The position numbers and the translations under genes are program-made. Under the pieces are notes generated by a model. It searched no databases. It saw only the letters and a list, made by a program, of their open reading frames with translations, and was not told where the DNA came from. Of a stretch of 56,872 bases of DNA, positions 1-8,278 are shown piece by piece. This DNA is from Pseudoalteromonas rubra (GTDB lineage Bacteria > Pseudomonadota > Gammaproteobacteria > Enterobacterales > Alteromonadaceae): NCBI RefSeq assembly GCF_000967655.1, contig NZ_JXYA01000063.1:1-56872 (forward strand), in the 5' to 3' direction. Numbering within the stretch: position 1 is the stretch's first letter; each line of letters begins with the position of its first letter.

Positions 1-59
1 AGCTTTCCGTTTGGCTTTCCCGTCACTTGGTTCGTTGCTTTTCAGCGTTGTGCCCCGTG

Positions 60-160
60 TCGGTGGATGCGCATTATAGGGAAATCGAAAAACGATGCAA
101 CCCCTTTTTTTCATTTTTTTGGATCTTTTTGATCTTTTATCTTTAAACCTTCAATACTGA
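60..160 (-). promoter_or_regulatory. rrn P1-type ribosomal RNA promoter with UP element, firing leftward
   Basis: Read on the minus strand there is a -35 TTGCAT (95-100), a 16-bp spacer, a -10 TATAAT (73-78) and the GC-rich discriminator GCGC (69-72). A leader-like CACCGACACGG follows. This arrangement closely matches enterobacterial rrn P1 promoters. Runs of A on the same strand (about 104-160) resemble an UP element. The rRNA genes themselves would lie beyond the left edge. Start-site and UP-element limits are estimates. Confidence 0.82.
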
Positions 161-294
161 CGGGAAATCCAACGAGAAGGTGCAATCTTTTCAACAGGTT
201 CTATATTTAATTATTGCGATATTTGATTAAGTCGTTAATATAGCAACCTTTCTTGTTAAATTAATGTGTATTCAACGTTTTTTGGTAGATCCTT

Positions 295-768
295 ATGAAT
301 ATTCTCGATCGTAAGACACTGATTACTGTACTTCTCCTGGCCATATTGAGTTATGCGCTCGGCCACTTTGTGCTCGTAAACAGTCAAATTGATCCCGCCT
401 TATTACTGGCACTGGGCATCGTAATCGGAGGCGTGGCATCTGCTTTTGCTTCCTCAACAGGAAATACAGGTAGTGACATCAGTACCTCAGTGGAAACAAC
501 CACACTGTATGTTGGCAATTTACCTTACAGAGCAAATGAACAAGTCGTCCGGGATTTGTTCGAAAAAAAGGGACGTGTTTTTTCAGTCCGTTTGCTGAAA
601 GATAAGAACACAGGTAAACGCCGGGGATTTGGTTTTGTCGAAATGCCGGAGCCAGATGCCCTCAAGGCCATCAACGAACTCAATGAATCTGAATTTCAGC
701 AACGTACGTTAAAAGTCAGAGAGGCGAAACAAAAACAAGAATCGCTGACTGCTAACGATCAGGACTGA
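295..768 (+). CDS. membrane-anchored RRM-domain RNA-binding protein
   Basis: A 157-residue protein. The N-terminus has two hydrophobic segments (about residues 8-28 and 33-51), then a short linker and one RNA recognition motif. RNP2 is LYVGNL (71-76) and RNP1 is KRRGFGFVEM (108-117), with the aromatic residues that stack on RNA bases. The C-terminus is short, charged and glutamine-rich. RRM proteins of this size are usually soluble in bacteria; the fused membrane hairpin suggests RNA binding at the inner membrane. The gene lies alone between murI and the rrn promoter, divergent from the rrn promoter, and ends in a strong terminator. Domain identity is firm; the RNA target is unknown. Confidence 0.85.
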   Translation: MNILDRKTLITVLLLAILSYALGHFVLVNSQIDPALLLALGIVIGGVASAFASSTGNTGSDISTSVETTTLYVGNLPYRANEQVVRDLFEKKGRVFSVRLLKDKNTGKRRGFGFVEMPEPDALKAINELNESEFQQRTLKVREAKQKQESLTANDQD

Positions 769-804
769 TCTTAAATTTTATAGCAGCTCGTTGTACACAC
801 AAAC

Positions 805-840
805 AGGGGTGGTGCCAATCTGGTTACCACCCCTTTTTTA
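805..840 (+). terminator. Rho-independent terminator of the RRM gene
   Basis: Perfect 9-bp arms AGGGGTGGT (805-813) and ACCACCCCT (826-834) enclose a 12-nt loop and run into a T tract. It lies 37 bp after the RRM stop codon. Confidence 0.85.
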
Positions 841-908
841 TTACCGCGTTTATTTGCTGATCTTGGATCAGAGTATGCGCAAATGCGTCCGCCAGCCAAA
901 TGCTATAG

Positions 909-1712
909 TTATTCATGATCAAGATTGATCAGTTTGATTTCAGGCCGTTCAACCGTATGTACCTGTTGTGCCGTTGCATACCAGTTCATTGTCCCTTGTT
1001 TTATCGCTAAGCAATGAGCCTGACCTTTATCTTCCTTAACAGCACTATCTTGTGCAAGTAAGGTGCACACTCGCCTCGCAATCGCTGTACCTGAATCAAT
1101 CAGAGTTACCGACTCAGGGATAGACTCACTCAGAGGTTTCGCAATGATGGGAAAGTGCGTGCAACCCAGTACCAAATGATCTAACTCAGGTGAGAGTTTA
1201 AGCTGGTTGATCTCAGCAACAAGCTGTTTATGGTCAATGTCACCAGACCAGTAAAATTGCTCGGCCAGTTCGACCAATTTAGTCGACTGATAAAGATCAA
1301 CCCGGCATTCATTGGCGAATTGCTGGATCAGTTGCTGCGTATAAATATTCCGGGAGGTGGCTGGTGTCGCCAGTAAGCCAATGTGCTTTGCGCGACTGGC
1401 TAATGCCGCGGGCTTAATTGCAGGGACTACTCCGACAATCGGAATTGAGGTTAACTGGCGAGTTGCCCCCAGCGCATAGGTTGAGGCGGTATTACATGCA
1501 ATCACTATCATATCGACAGGACGCTGCTCACAGTCAATCCACTTGATCAGCCCAGCCAAACGCTGCTGGATCGTCTGCTGGGACTGCAAGCCATAAGGCA
1601 ACAGCTGATTATCCATCACATAACTGTAATCGGCATGCGGCAAAGCGTTACGAATGTGCGTGAGTACACTGGTTCCGCCAATACCAGAATCAAAAACAAG
1701 AATGTGTGGCAC
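909..1712 (-). CDS. murI: glutamate racemase
   Basis: Interconverts L- and D-glutamate to supply D-glutamate for peptidoglycan; cytoplasmic. The 267 residues match the usual family length. The two catalytic cysteines are visible in ACNTAS (Cys73) and GCTHFP (Cys184), and the N-terminal FDSGIGG motif is intact. The start is GTG at 1712, preceded by AAGGAGCG at good spacing. In E. coli the order is murI then the rrnB operon in the same direction. Here murI also reads toward a putative rrn promoter, with the RRM gene inserted antisense between them. Confidence 0.95.
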   Translation of the reverse strand: MPHILVFDSGIGGTSVLTHIRNALPHADYSYVMDNQLLPYGLQSQQTIQQRLAGLIKWIDCEQRPVDMIVIACNTASTYALGATRQLTSIPIVGVVPAIKPAALASRAKHIGLLATPATSRNIYTQQLIQQFANECRVDLYQSTKLVELAEQFYWSGDIDHKQLVAEINQLKLSPELDHLVLGCTHFPIIAKPLSESIPESVTLIDSGTAIARRVCTLLAQDSAVKEDKGQAHCLAIKQGTMNWYATAQQVHTVERPEIKLINLDHE

Positions 1713-1809
1713 ATGCGCTCCTTATTTACAGTTCGCGCGCAGTGTGCCACGGTCAGGATATAAAATAAATACTTACCTGGGCCTGCAATTCATGCAGACC
1801 TTGTTATAA

Positions 1810-2922
1810 CTAAGCCTGTTGATCTTGCTTATCTGCCTGACGTGATTCTAGTGCAGCAAAAAAACCTTCGGCATAGTCGAGAAACTCATTCAAGCGAGCC
1901 TGGCCTTGGTTGATCCACGCCATAATATCCGGCAATTGTGCCTCTATCCCTAGTCCCTTCGCTTCATCGTGGATCCCTTCCAGACGCTGATCCAGTGGCT
2001 GTAGTGCTTTTTCCAGATCTTTCATCGGATTGCTCTGCTGATACTGAGCAATTGCAGCCGACGTTTTGGTCTGACGTAGATCCATGGTGAAATTGACGAT
2101 TTGCTCGCTGTCGATCCCCAGCTCCTGGACTTTGGCAAAGGCATCATCGTAATCACCGGCAAAAAAGGTGTCGCTCACATCGCGGATGTCTTTCATCATG
2201 TCATTAATAGCGGCCTGCTCATCTTCGTTGAGGTCGCCATTCACACTGATGGAAAAATTAAGCTCATGACTGCTTTGCTCGCCATACGCAAACCCTTCAC
2301 CGTCGCCATTACGCGCATAGCTTGCCGCTTTCGACTGACTCATCGCATCACTGAAAGAAATCACCACTTCGTCGCCTTCAGCTGTGGTAAAGGCATACTC
2401 GGCTTGATTAGATAAACTGGCGAATTGCGCCGCACTCACTGATACTTGCTGCGGCTTAGGATCAAACAGCTCTTTTTCAAACTCATCCAATCCTTTAAAA
2501 ATCCCTTCGCGGGATTTCTCTATGCCTTCCTCAATTTCATCATTAAACAGGCCTGTGCCTTTTAAGTCTTCAGATGCTTCATCAATTCCCATCTGCACGC
2601 CTTTGCGTGCTTGATCAAGCATACTTTTGAGTGTGTCATCGTCTTCTCCGGCGGCCTTGGCTTTTTTCACCGCCCCCTGAACAAACCCCAGGACATTTTT
2701 GACTATTTCTTCAAAATCAAACAGGGGCTTGTCTTTTTCTTCTTTTTTCTCGATCCCCAACGCCTGTGCCAGTTTGTCATCGAGGATCTTTGCCGCTGCC
2801 TGAGATTTGTTTCCGTGGTAACTATCCGTATTAATTGACATATTAGGGATAAGCGATTTGGCTTTACCCGCGTTATGCTGCATCGCCGGATTCAACAGCT
2901 GATTCAACTGTCCGATTTTCAT
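1810..2922 (-). CDS. DUF5610-like acidic protein of unknown function
   Basis: About 370 residues, rich in Asp, Glu, Ala and Gln, with no signal peptide or membrane segment. Glycine and charged helices dominate residues 60-170, and a beta-rich middle section is followed by more helices. The overall look matches DUF5610 proteins of marine gammaproteobacteria, recognised from memory and not certain. ATG at 2922 is chosen because GGAGAG precedes it at proper spacing; the longer reading from 2991 has no such site and runs into the palindromes. It sits where E. coli has btuB, between trmA and murI. No catalytic motif was recognised. Confidence 0.7.
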   Translation of the reverse strand: MKIGQLNQLLNPAMQHNAGKAKSLIPNMSINTDSYHGNKSQAAAKILDDKLAQALGIEKKEEKDKPLFDFEEIVKNVLGFVQGAVKKAKAAGEDDDTLKSMLDQARKGVQMGIDEASEDLKGTGLFNDEIEEGIEKSREGIFKGLDEFEKELFDPKPQQVSVSAAQFASLSNQAEYAFTTAEGDEVVISFSDAMSQSKAASYARNGDGEGFAYGEQSSHELNFSISVNGDLNEDEQAAINDMMKDIRDVSDTFFAGDYDDAFAKVQELGIDSEQIVNFTMDLRQTKTSAAIAQYQQSNPMKDLEKALQPLDQRLEGIHDEAKGLGIEAQLPDIMAWINQGQARLNEFLDYAEGFFAALESRQADKQDQQA

Positions 2923-2967
2923 GTCTGCTCTCCGCTTTACTTGATAGTTGGTTATCGGCCAAAACAC

Positions 2968-3017
2968 CTTAAGCTTAAGTCTATTGTACAATAAAAGAGC
3001 AAAATATTTTGCTCTTT
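2968..3017. repeat. three back-to-back perfect palindromes in a divergent promoter region
   Basis: CTTAAGCTTAAG (2968-2979), TATTGTACAATA (2982-2993) and a 24-bp palindrome with arm AAAGAGCAAAAT (2994-3017) lie almost end to end. The block sits between the starts of the DUF5610-like gene and trmA and directly abuts the trmA promoter. It could be an operator array, or the last element could form an orphan hairpin. Confidence 0.75.
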
Positions 3018-3019
3018 GC

Positions 3020-3047
3020 TGGACAAATCAAAAGTGCATCCTAAAAT
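3020..3047 (+). promoter_or_regulatory. sigma-70 promoter of trmA
   Basis: -35 TGGACA (3020-3025), a 16-bp spacer and -10 TAAAAT (3042-3047), each one mismatch from consensus. Transcription would begin near 3054, about 28 nt before the ATG at 3082. This also argues against any trmA start upstream of 3054. Confidence 0.65.
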
Positions 3048-3081
3048 AGCGCCTCTTTGCATTAACTATGGTGGTTTTAAT

Positions 3082-4179
3082 ATGGCGGTGATCACGATTG
3101 ACACTTCGACCTACGAGCAACAGTTGAAAGAAAAACAACAGCGGATCAGTGCGCAATTTGCCCGCTTCGATGCGCCACAACTGGAAGTGTACGACTCCCC
3201 CAAAAGCCACTATCGCCAGCGTTGCGAGTTCCGCGTCTGGCATGATGGGGACGATCTGTTCCACATCATGTTCGATCAACAAACCAAGGAGAAGATCCGC
3301 GTTGATCAATTCGATCCGGGCGCACCGCTGGTAAACGAGATGATGCAGGTCATGATGGATAAGCTGCGCCATAACGAGCTCCTGCGTCGTAAGCTATTCC
3401 AGATTGATTATCTCACCACCCTTAGCGGTGAAGTGCTGATCAGCCTGCTTTATCACAAAGCACTGGACGACGCCTGGCAAGAGGCTATGCAGGTTTTGCG
3501 TCAGGAGCTACAACAAAGTTATAAAGTTGACTTTATAGGTCGTGCCAGAAAACAAAAAGTGGTGTTTGGCGATGACTTTGTGACAGAGCAACTCAGCGTT
3601 AATGGTAAACAGTACACTTACCAGCAGGTTGAAAACAGTTTCACTCAGCCTAATGCGGCAGTAAATGAAAAGATGTTGGCCTGGGCACAAGACCTGTGCG
3701 CACCGCTGCAAAATGATTTGCTGGAGCTGTACTGTGGTAATGGTAACTTTTCTATTGCCCTGGCCGGGCAATTTAACCGAGTACTCGCCACTGAGATCTC
3801 TAAATCGTCTGTTCATTCGGCACAATATAATATTGCGGCCAATAAGGTGAATAACCTGGATATCATTCGTATGTCGAGTGAAGAATTCACGGCAGCCATG
3901 AAAGGCGAAAAGCAGTTCTCCCGCCTTAAAGGCATAGATCTGCAAAGTTACAACTGCCAGACCATTTTGGTCGATCCGCCCCGTGCTGGTATGGACGAGC
4001 TGACCTGTAAGCTGGTCAGTCAGTACGACAACATCATTTATATTTCCTGCAATCCGGATACGCTGGAGCGCGACTTAGACATGCTGTGCGACACACACCA
4101 GGTTTCACGTATCGCTATCTTCGATCAGTTCCCCTACACCCACCATGTGGAGTCAGGTGTCTTTCTGACCAGAAAATAA
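3082..4179 (+). CDS. trmA: tRNA (uracil-5-)-methyltransferase
   Basis: Makes ribothymidine at position 54 of tRNA using S-adenosylmethionine. The 365 residues are nearly the length of E. coli TrmA. The SAM-binding LELYCGNGNFS lies at about 214-224, the VDPPRAG motif near 297-303, the catalytic cysteine in ISCNP (Cys323), and the general-base glutamate in HHVESG (Glu357). The start at 3082 fits the family N-terminus and the promoter just upstream; the in-frame extension to 3016 would begin before the predicted transcript. Divergent from the DUF5610-like gene, and ends in a bidirectional terminator. Confidence 0.96.
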   Translation: MAVITIDTSTYEQQLKEKQQRISAQFARFDAPQLEVYDSPKSHYRQRCEFRVWHDGDDLFHIMFDQQTKEKIRVDQFDPGAPLVNEMMQVMMDKLRHNELLRRKLFQIDYLTTLSGEVLISLLYHKALDDAWQEAMQVLRQELQQSYKVDFIGRARKQKVVFGDDFVTEQLSVNGKQYTYQQVENSFTQPNAAVNEKMLAWAQDLCAPLQNDLLELYCGNGNFSIALAGQFNRVLATEISKSSVHSAQYNIAANKVNNLDIIRMSSEEFTAAMKGEKQFSRLKGIDLQSYNCQTILVDPPRAGMDELTCKLVSQYDNIIYISCNPDTLERDLDMLCDTHQVSRIAIFDQFPYTHHVESGVFLTRK

Positions 4180-4196
4180 TAGCTCGCTACAGGCAT

Positions 4197-4227
4197 AAAA
4201 AAACCCGCGTTCATCGCGGGTTTTTTT
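4197..4227. terminator. bidirectional Rho-independent terminator
   Basis: Arms CCCGCG (4204-4209) and CGCGGG (4215-4220) around TTCAT, flanked by an A run on the left and a T run on the right. It can stop both trmA from the left and the srkA-dsbA operon from the right. Confidence 0.88.
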
Positions 4228-4240
4228 ATCATCTTACAAA

Positions 4241-4876
4241 TTACGACTTTTTCGCAAGGTAGTTGATCAAAGCGGCAATATCGTCCGGTGAAGTCACACC
4301 AGATTCACGCGATAAGATCAGCTTGTATTTACCATTAACGATAAACGTAGGGACGCCAGTCAGGGCACCTTTATCTTGCATTTGCTCTTGTGAACGCTTC
4401 ATTTTCTTCGCTTTAGTGCGTACAGAGAAGCTCTTGTATAGCTTATCAAATTTCTCTGCTGGTACGCCCTGCGCAACAAACAAGTCTTTGATGTCAGCCA
4501 CTTCATTGAAGTTACCGCGCTTAGCATGCAAGTGAGCAAACATTGCCGCAACAAGCTTGTCTTTTTGCGGCAGTACCGACGCCGTAGCAAGCGCATTACT
4601 CATCATCTGCTGAATTTCCGGGTTGCGCACGCCAACAAAGTCAACGTGGCTTTTTTTGAATTTCACGCCCTGATCCAGCTTAGGCTTAAACTCACCGATC
4701 AACGACTCAAAGTTGTTACAAGCCGGGCAGTAAAAAGAGAAATACTCTGTGACTTCTGGTTTTTTAGTACCGCGCTCTGCGACTACCTCGTAGTGCTTGC
4801 CTTCCTGAAAGTTGGCAGCCTCGGCCATCACAGGCAGTAACAGCACCAACGCGGCGGCATAAATTGATTTGAACAT
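4241..4876 (-). CDS. DsbA-family thiol:disulfide oxidoreductase, CPAC paralogue
   Basis: A periplasmic thioredoxin-fold protein of 211 residues with a clear signal peptide ending near ALA-like MAEA (about 20). The active site is CPAC at 50-53, not the CPHC of classical DsbA, and the cis-proline loop TGVPTF is present. The dipeptide between the cysteines sets redox potential in this family, so this copy may be less oxidising than its neighbour. The start has GGGAGC upstream. It lies 11 bp downstream of the CPHC copy and is the last gene of the srkA-dsbA operon. Its substrates cannot be read from sequence. Confidence 0.88.
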   Translation of the reverse strand: MFKSIYAAALVLLLPVMAEAANFQEGKHYEVVAERGTKKPEVTEYFSFYCPACNNFESLIGEFKPKLDQGVKFKKSHVDFVGVRNPEIQQMMSNALATASVLPQKDKLVAAMFAHLHAKRGNFNEVADIKDLFVAQGVPAEKFDKLYKSFSVRTKAKKMKRSQEQMQDKGALTGVPTFIVNGKYKLILSRESGVTSPDDIAALINYLAKKS

Positions 4877-4887
4877 AGACTGCTCCC

Positions 4888-5511
4888 TTATTTTTCTAGT
4901 AAGTGTTTAACCAGCTCATCCAGCTCAGCCTGGCTGCTCAGCTCTCTCAGGTTAATTTTGTATTTGTCGTTCACAATAAAAGTCGGCACGCCAGTCAGTG
5001 CACCCGCTTTACTGAACGTATCTTGCTTTTCAACCATCGCTTTCTCAGCGCTGATCACTGGCATGCTGGCCATGGCAGCATCAAACTGTTCACCACTGAT
5101 CCCATTGGCTTCTAGCAGCTTTTTGATGTCTTTGAGGTCTTTAAGCTGTACTTGCTGGACATGAATGGTGTTGAAGATCTGATCGCTCACCTGTTGCGCT
5201 TTGCCATGGTGCTTAGCAATGATGTAGGCATAACTCAGATAGCTCTGTACTTGCGGTGACAAGCCACCCAGGAAGTTAACGTGGCTTTTTTCAAACACAG
5301 CACCCGCTGGCAGGTTTTTTTCTAGCGCTTTGGCCACAGGTTCAAACTGGAAGCAATGCGGGCAGTAATAGGAAAAAAACTCAGTGACTTTGGCCGAGTC
5401 GCTCTTTGCAGTCGTTAATGTCTGATAGTGTTTACCATCCGTGAAGTCGGCTGCCATCGCTAACACAGGCATACACAACGCAATTAGCGCAACCTTAATC
5501 GATTTTAACAT
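4888..5511 (-). CDS. dsbA: thiol:disulfide interchange protein DsbA, CPHC type
   Basis: Introduces disulfide bonds into secreted proteins in the periplasm. The 207 residues start at ATG 5511, which follows GAGAG and begins a clean signal peptide (cleavage near residue 20); a longer reading from 5571 would overlap srkA and hide the signal peptide. The active site CPHC is at 50-53 and the cis-Pro loop TGVPTF near the C-terminal third. It follows srkA by 19 bp, the same pairing as yihE-dsbA in E. coli. The T2SS encoded nearby exports proteins that often need such disulfides. Confidence 0.93.
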   Translation of the reverse strand: MLKSIKVALIALCMPVLAMAADFTDGKHYQTLTTAKSDSAKVTEFFSYYCPHCFQFEPVAKALEKNLPAGAVFEKSHVNFLGGLSPQVQSYLSYAYIIAKHHGKAQQVSDQIFNTIHVQQVQLKDLKDIKKLLEANGISGEQFDAAMASMPVISAEKAMVEKQDTFSKAGALTGVPTFIVNDKYKINLRELSSQAELDELVKHLLEK

Positions 5512-5530
5512 TACTATTCTCTCTAAATTT

Positions 5531-6505
5531 TTATGGATAAAGACTGATCGCCGCTTCATCCAGTGCGGCAAGTTGTTCTTTTAATGCCAGGATCTGCTGT
5601 TCCCAGTATTTGTCTGTTGCAAACCACGAAAAGTTCCGGGGAAACGCCGGATCATGCCAACGCTTGGCCAGCCATCCCATGTAATGCACCATACGCATGG
5701 CCCTGAGTGGCTCTATCAGAGCAAGCTCTCGGGTATCAAATGCTGCAAACTCTTCATAGCCGGATAACAGGGTATCAAGTTGCATCACCTGATTTTGCCT
5801 GTCTCCACTTAGCATCATCCAGAGATCCTGAACAGCGGGGCCCCGACGACAATCATCAAGGTCCACAATCATTAACTGTTCCTGAGACCATAGAATATTG
5901 CCAGCATGGCAATCACCATGCAAACGGATCTGCTGGAATGGTGTAAATTTTTCTTCTGCCTTGTTAATTACCTGATCAAGCACGGTACTAAACGCCAACC
6001 GCAATGTATCCGGCAGACAGTCACAGGCAAGAATATCCGTACGCGGCTGATGCAAATAGCTGGCTGTATCAATGGCCGGACGATGCGCAAACTCCTCCTG
6101 CATGGCAACACTGTGCAAGCGCCCAATATAACGCCCGAGCATTTCCAGATGATCCAGGTTGTCCATTTCAAACTGGCGACCACCAACGCTTGGAAACAAG
6201 CAGAAGCGATAGCCCTGATGCTCGAACAAGCTTTGCCCGTCAACACGTAAAGGCGCGACAACGGGCACTTCGGCTTGCTGCAAGGCGAGAGTGAAATCAT
6301 GCTCTTCCTGGATCTGCTCAGAGTGCCAGCGCTCCGGACGATAAAACTTAGCCACGTAGCGGCGATTATCGTCGGCACGAAACTGGTAAACCCGGTTCTC
6401 ATAGCTATTGAGCGGGAGTAACCCGGACTCAGGATAAACCCCTACGCTTTCAATGGCATCGAGGATCAGATCCGGGGTTAAATTCTGAAAGCTGAAATCA
6501 GTCAT
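5531..6505 (-). CDS. srkA: stress response kinase A (YihE/RdoA)
   Basis: A protein kinase of the choline/aminoglycoside kinase fold that protects cells under envelope stress. The 324 residues are near the E. coli length of 328. The catalytic loop HGDCHAGN and the following metal-binding VDLDD are intact near residues 195-218. AAGG lies upstream of the ATG at good spacing. It heads an operon with the two dsbA genes; in E. coli both yihE and dsbA respond to the Cpx system, and similar control here is inference only. Confidence 0.92.
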   Translation of the reverse strand: MTDFSFQNLTPDLILDAIESVGVYPESGLLPLNSYENRVYQFRADDNRRYVAKFYRPERWHSEQIQEEHDFTLALQQAEVPVVAPLRVDGQSLFEHQGYRFCLFPSVGGRQFEMDNLDHLEMLGRYIGRLHSVAMQEEFAHRPAIDTASYLHQPRTDILACDCLPDTLRLAFSTVLDQVINKAEEKFTPFQQIRLHGDCHAGNILWSQEQLMIVDLDDCRRGPAVQDLWMMLSGDRQNQVMQLDTLLSGYEEFAAFDTRELALIEPLRAMRMVHYMGWLAKRWHDPAFPRNFSWFATDKYWEQQILALKEQLAALDEAAISLYP

Positions 6506-6554
6506 AGTTTTTACCTTTCACAGCCCGGCACCTCAATGGCGGTGGGCCAAGTAA

Positions 6555-6580
6555 CAAAAAAGCGGGCTAACCCGCTTTTG
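6555..6580 (-). terminator. Rho-independent terminator of ccoG
   Basis: Arms AGCGGG (6561-6566) and CCCGCT (6571-6576) with a four-base loop. Read on the minus strand it runs into a T tract, 38 bp past the ccoG stop codon. Confidence 0.82.
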
Positions 6581-6617
6581 TGATGTATATGAGTTGCCTC
6601 ATTGTACCCTATCTCTG

Positions 6618-8045
6618 CTAACGACCTTTAAAAAAGTTCGTCGGCTGTGCAATAAACTCCGAGGGCTCATCTTTCACAGTGATGACAAACTCAAACTCGG
6701 TCACGGGCAGTGTCAGATCATATGGGTCAATGACCACAGACAGTGGCTGATCGACCGTCGAACCAGCCGCTAGCTCAATTTCCTGTTTACCGATAATGGT
6801 AAAGTCAGATAAACCTCGGATACTGATCATAAAGGTCTGAGACACCTGTGCCTTGTTGATCATCTTCAGCGTATAGGTGTTTTCGACCAGTCCTTCTACA
6901 TTCACCCGGTAAAGCTGGTTTCTGTCTCGAATAATATCCAGATCCAAAGTCTTGCGCATCGCAACATTAGCAATCAGCGCACCACTGAGCACGATCAGGA
7001 TCAGTAAGTAACCAATGAGCTTACCGCGCACCGCTTTGGTTTTTTCGCTGCCACTTTCCAGGTTGCGCTCAGTTGTATAGGAAATTAAGCCTCTGGGGTA
7101 ATTCATTTTATCCATCACGCCATCGCAGGCATCAATACAGGCGCCACAATTAATACACTCGTATTGCAGGCCGTTACGGATATCGATGCCGGTCGGGCAA
7201 ACCTGCACACACAACTTACAGTCGATACAATCCCCCAGTCCCAGGGCTTTTGGATCTTCCTTACGTCCGCGTGGTCCGCGGCTCTCACCGCGCTCGTTAT
7301 CATAGCTCACCGTAAAGGTATCTTTGTCGAACATCGCTGACTGGAAACGTGAGTAAGGACAAATATGCAGACACATGATCTCCCGCATCCAGCCGGCATT
7401 TCCATAAGTACATAAGGTGAAGACCAGCACACTCAACGCCGCATAACCAGACGCCGAGAACATCAGCAGATCAGGGAGTAACTCGCGGATGGGCGTAAAA
7501 TAGCCCACAAACGAAATGGCCGTGTACAGAGAAAACAGTATCCAGCTGAGGTGCTTGGCGGATTTGCGCCAGAACTTATCAAAGTCCATTGGCCGCTGGT
7601 CAAGCTTTTTACGCTGATTGGCTGTGCCCTCTAACTTTTCTTCAAACCAGATAAAAATAAAAGTCCAGACCGTTTGCGGGCAGGTATAACCGCACCACAC
7701 CCGGCCATAGAAGGTGGTCACCAAAAACAGCGCGAAGGCCGCAATCATCAATATAAAGGCCAGAATGGTGAGATCCTGTGGCCACAAGGTGAGACCAAAA
7801 ATATTGAATTTTTGCTCAAAGATATCGAACAGCACCGCCTGTTCGCCATTGAAGTTAATCCAGGGCAACAGCATGAATGCCAGCATACCGATAAAGCCAA
7901 TCTGCTTTCGGAGTTTCTGATGCAACCCGGTGACGGCCCTGACATAGATGCGGTTGCGGGGATTAAACCTGTCAGGTTGTAAATCGTCGGGTTTGTGGAT
8001 TTTGACATCGACGGGGATGTTCTTGACCTTAATTTGTTTGTCCAT
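6618..8045 (-). CDS. ccoG: cytochrome c oxidase accessory protein CcoG (RdxA/FixG)
   Basis: A membrane-bound polyferredoxin needed for assembly of cbb3-type oxidase, implicated in copper reduction. The 475 residues include about five membrane segments, the membrane-proximal WCGYTCPQ motif, and two 4Fe-4S ferredoxin clusters of the form CxxCxxCxxxCP (starting CIDCKLC and CINCGAC) near residues 255-300. A periplasmic immunoglobulin-like C-terminal domain follows. ATG at 8045 is preferred over the adjacent GTG because AAGGAG lies five bases upstream. No ccoNOP genes are in this window, so its client oxidase is encoded elsewhere. Confidence 0.94.
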   Translation of the reverse strand: MDKQIKVKNIPVDVKIHKPDDLQPDRFNPRNRIYVRAVTGLHQKLRKQIGFIGMLAFMLLPWINFNGEQAVLFDIFEQKFNIFGLTLWPQDLTILAFILMIAAFALFLVTTFYGRVWCGYTCPQTVWTFIFIWFEEKLEGTANQRKKLDQRPMDFDKFWRKSAKHLSWILFSLYTAISFVGYFTPIRELLPDLLMFSASGYAALSVLVFTLCTYGNAGWMREIMCLHICPYSRFQSAMFDKDTFTVSYDNERGESRGPRGRKEDPKALGLGDCIDCKLCVQVCPTGIDIRNGLQYECINCGACIDACDGVMDKMNYPRGLISYTTERNLESGSEKTKAVRGKLIGYLLILIVLSGALIANVAMRKTLDLDIIRDRNQLYRVNVEGLVENTYTLKMINKAQVSQTFMISIRGLSDFTIIGKQEIELAAGSTVDQPLSVVIDPYDLTLPVTEFEFVITVKDEPSEFIAQPTNFFKGR

Positions 8046-8278
8046 CACAGCTCCTTACGCGCCTGGGACAGGTACTTGCTACAGTGACCTCTATTTCATA
8101 TGTCTAGTATATCAATCTGGATTAGATCTTGCTCATTTTAAAGGGAAAAGCCGACATAAAACAGCATTGAGATAAAACCAGGTAATAAAAAATTCTGAGC
8201 GCTAAACTTGCTTTTAATTCCGTCATTTTATTACACTGGCGACATCTTTTGGCTGTTTAGATCAAAGTAGTTGCAGTT

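Noticed and set aside
2994..3017. The 24-bp palindrome as a normal Rho-independent terminator
   Set aside because: It lies between divergent start codons, so no transcript from a flanking gene would end there.
8049..8278. FNR-type site controlling ccoG
   Set aside because: GATCAA half-sites occur but no full TTGAT-N4-ATCAA was found.
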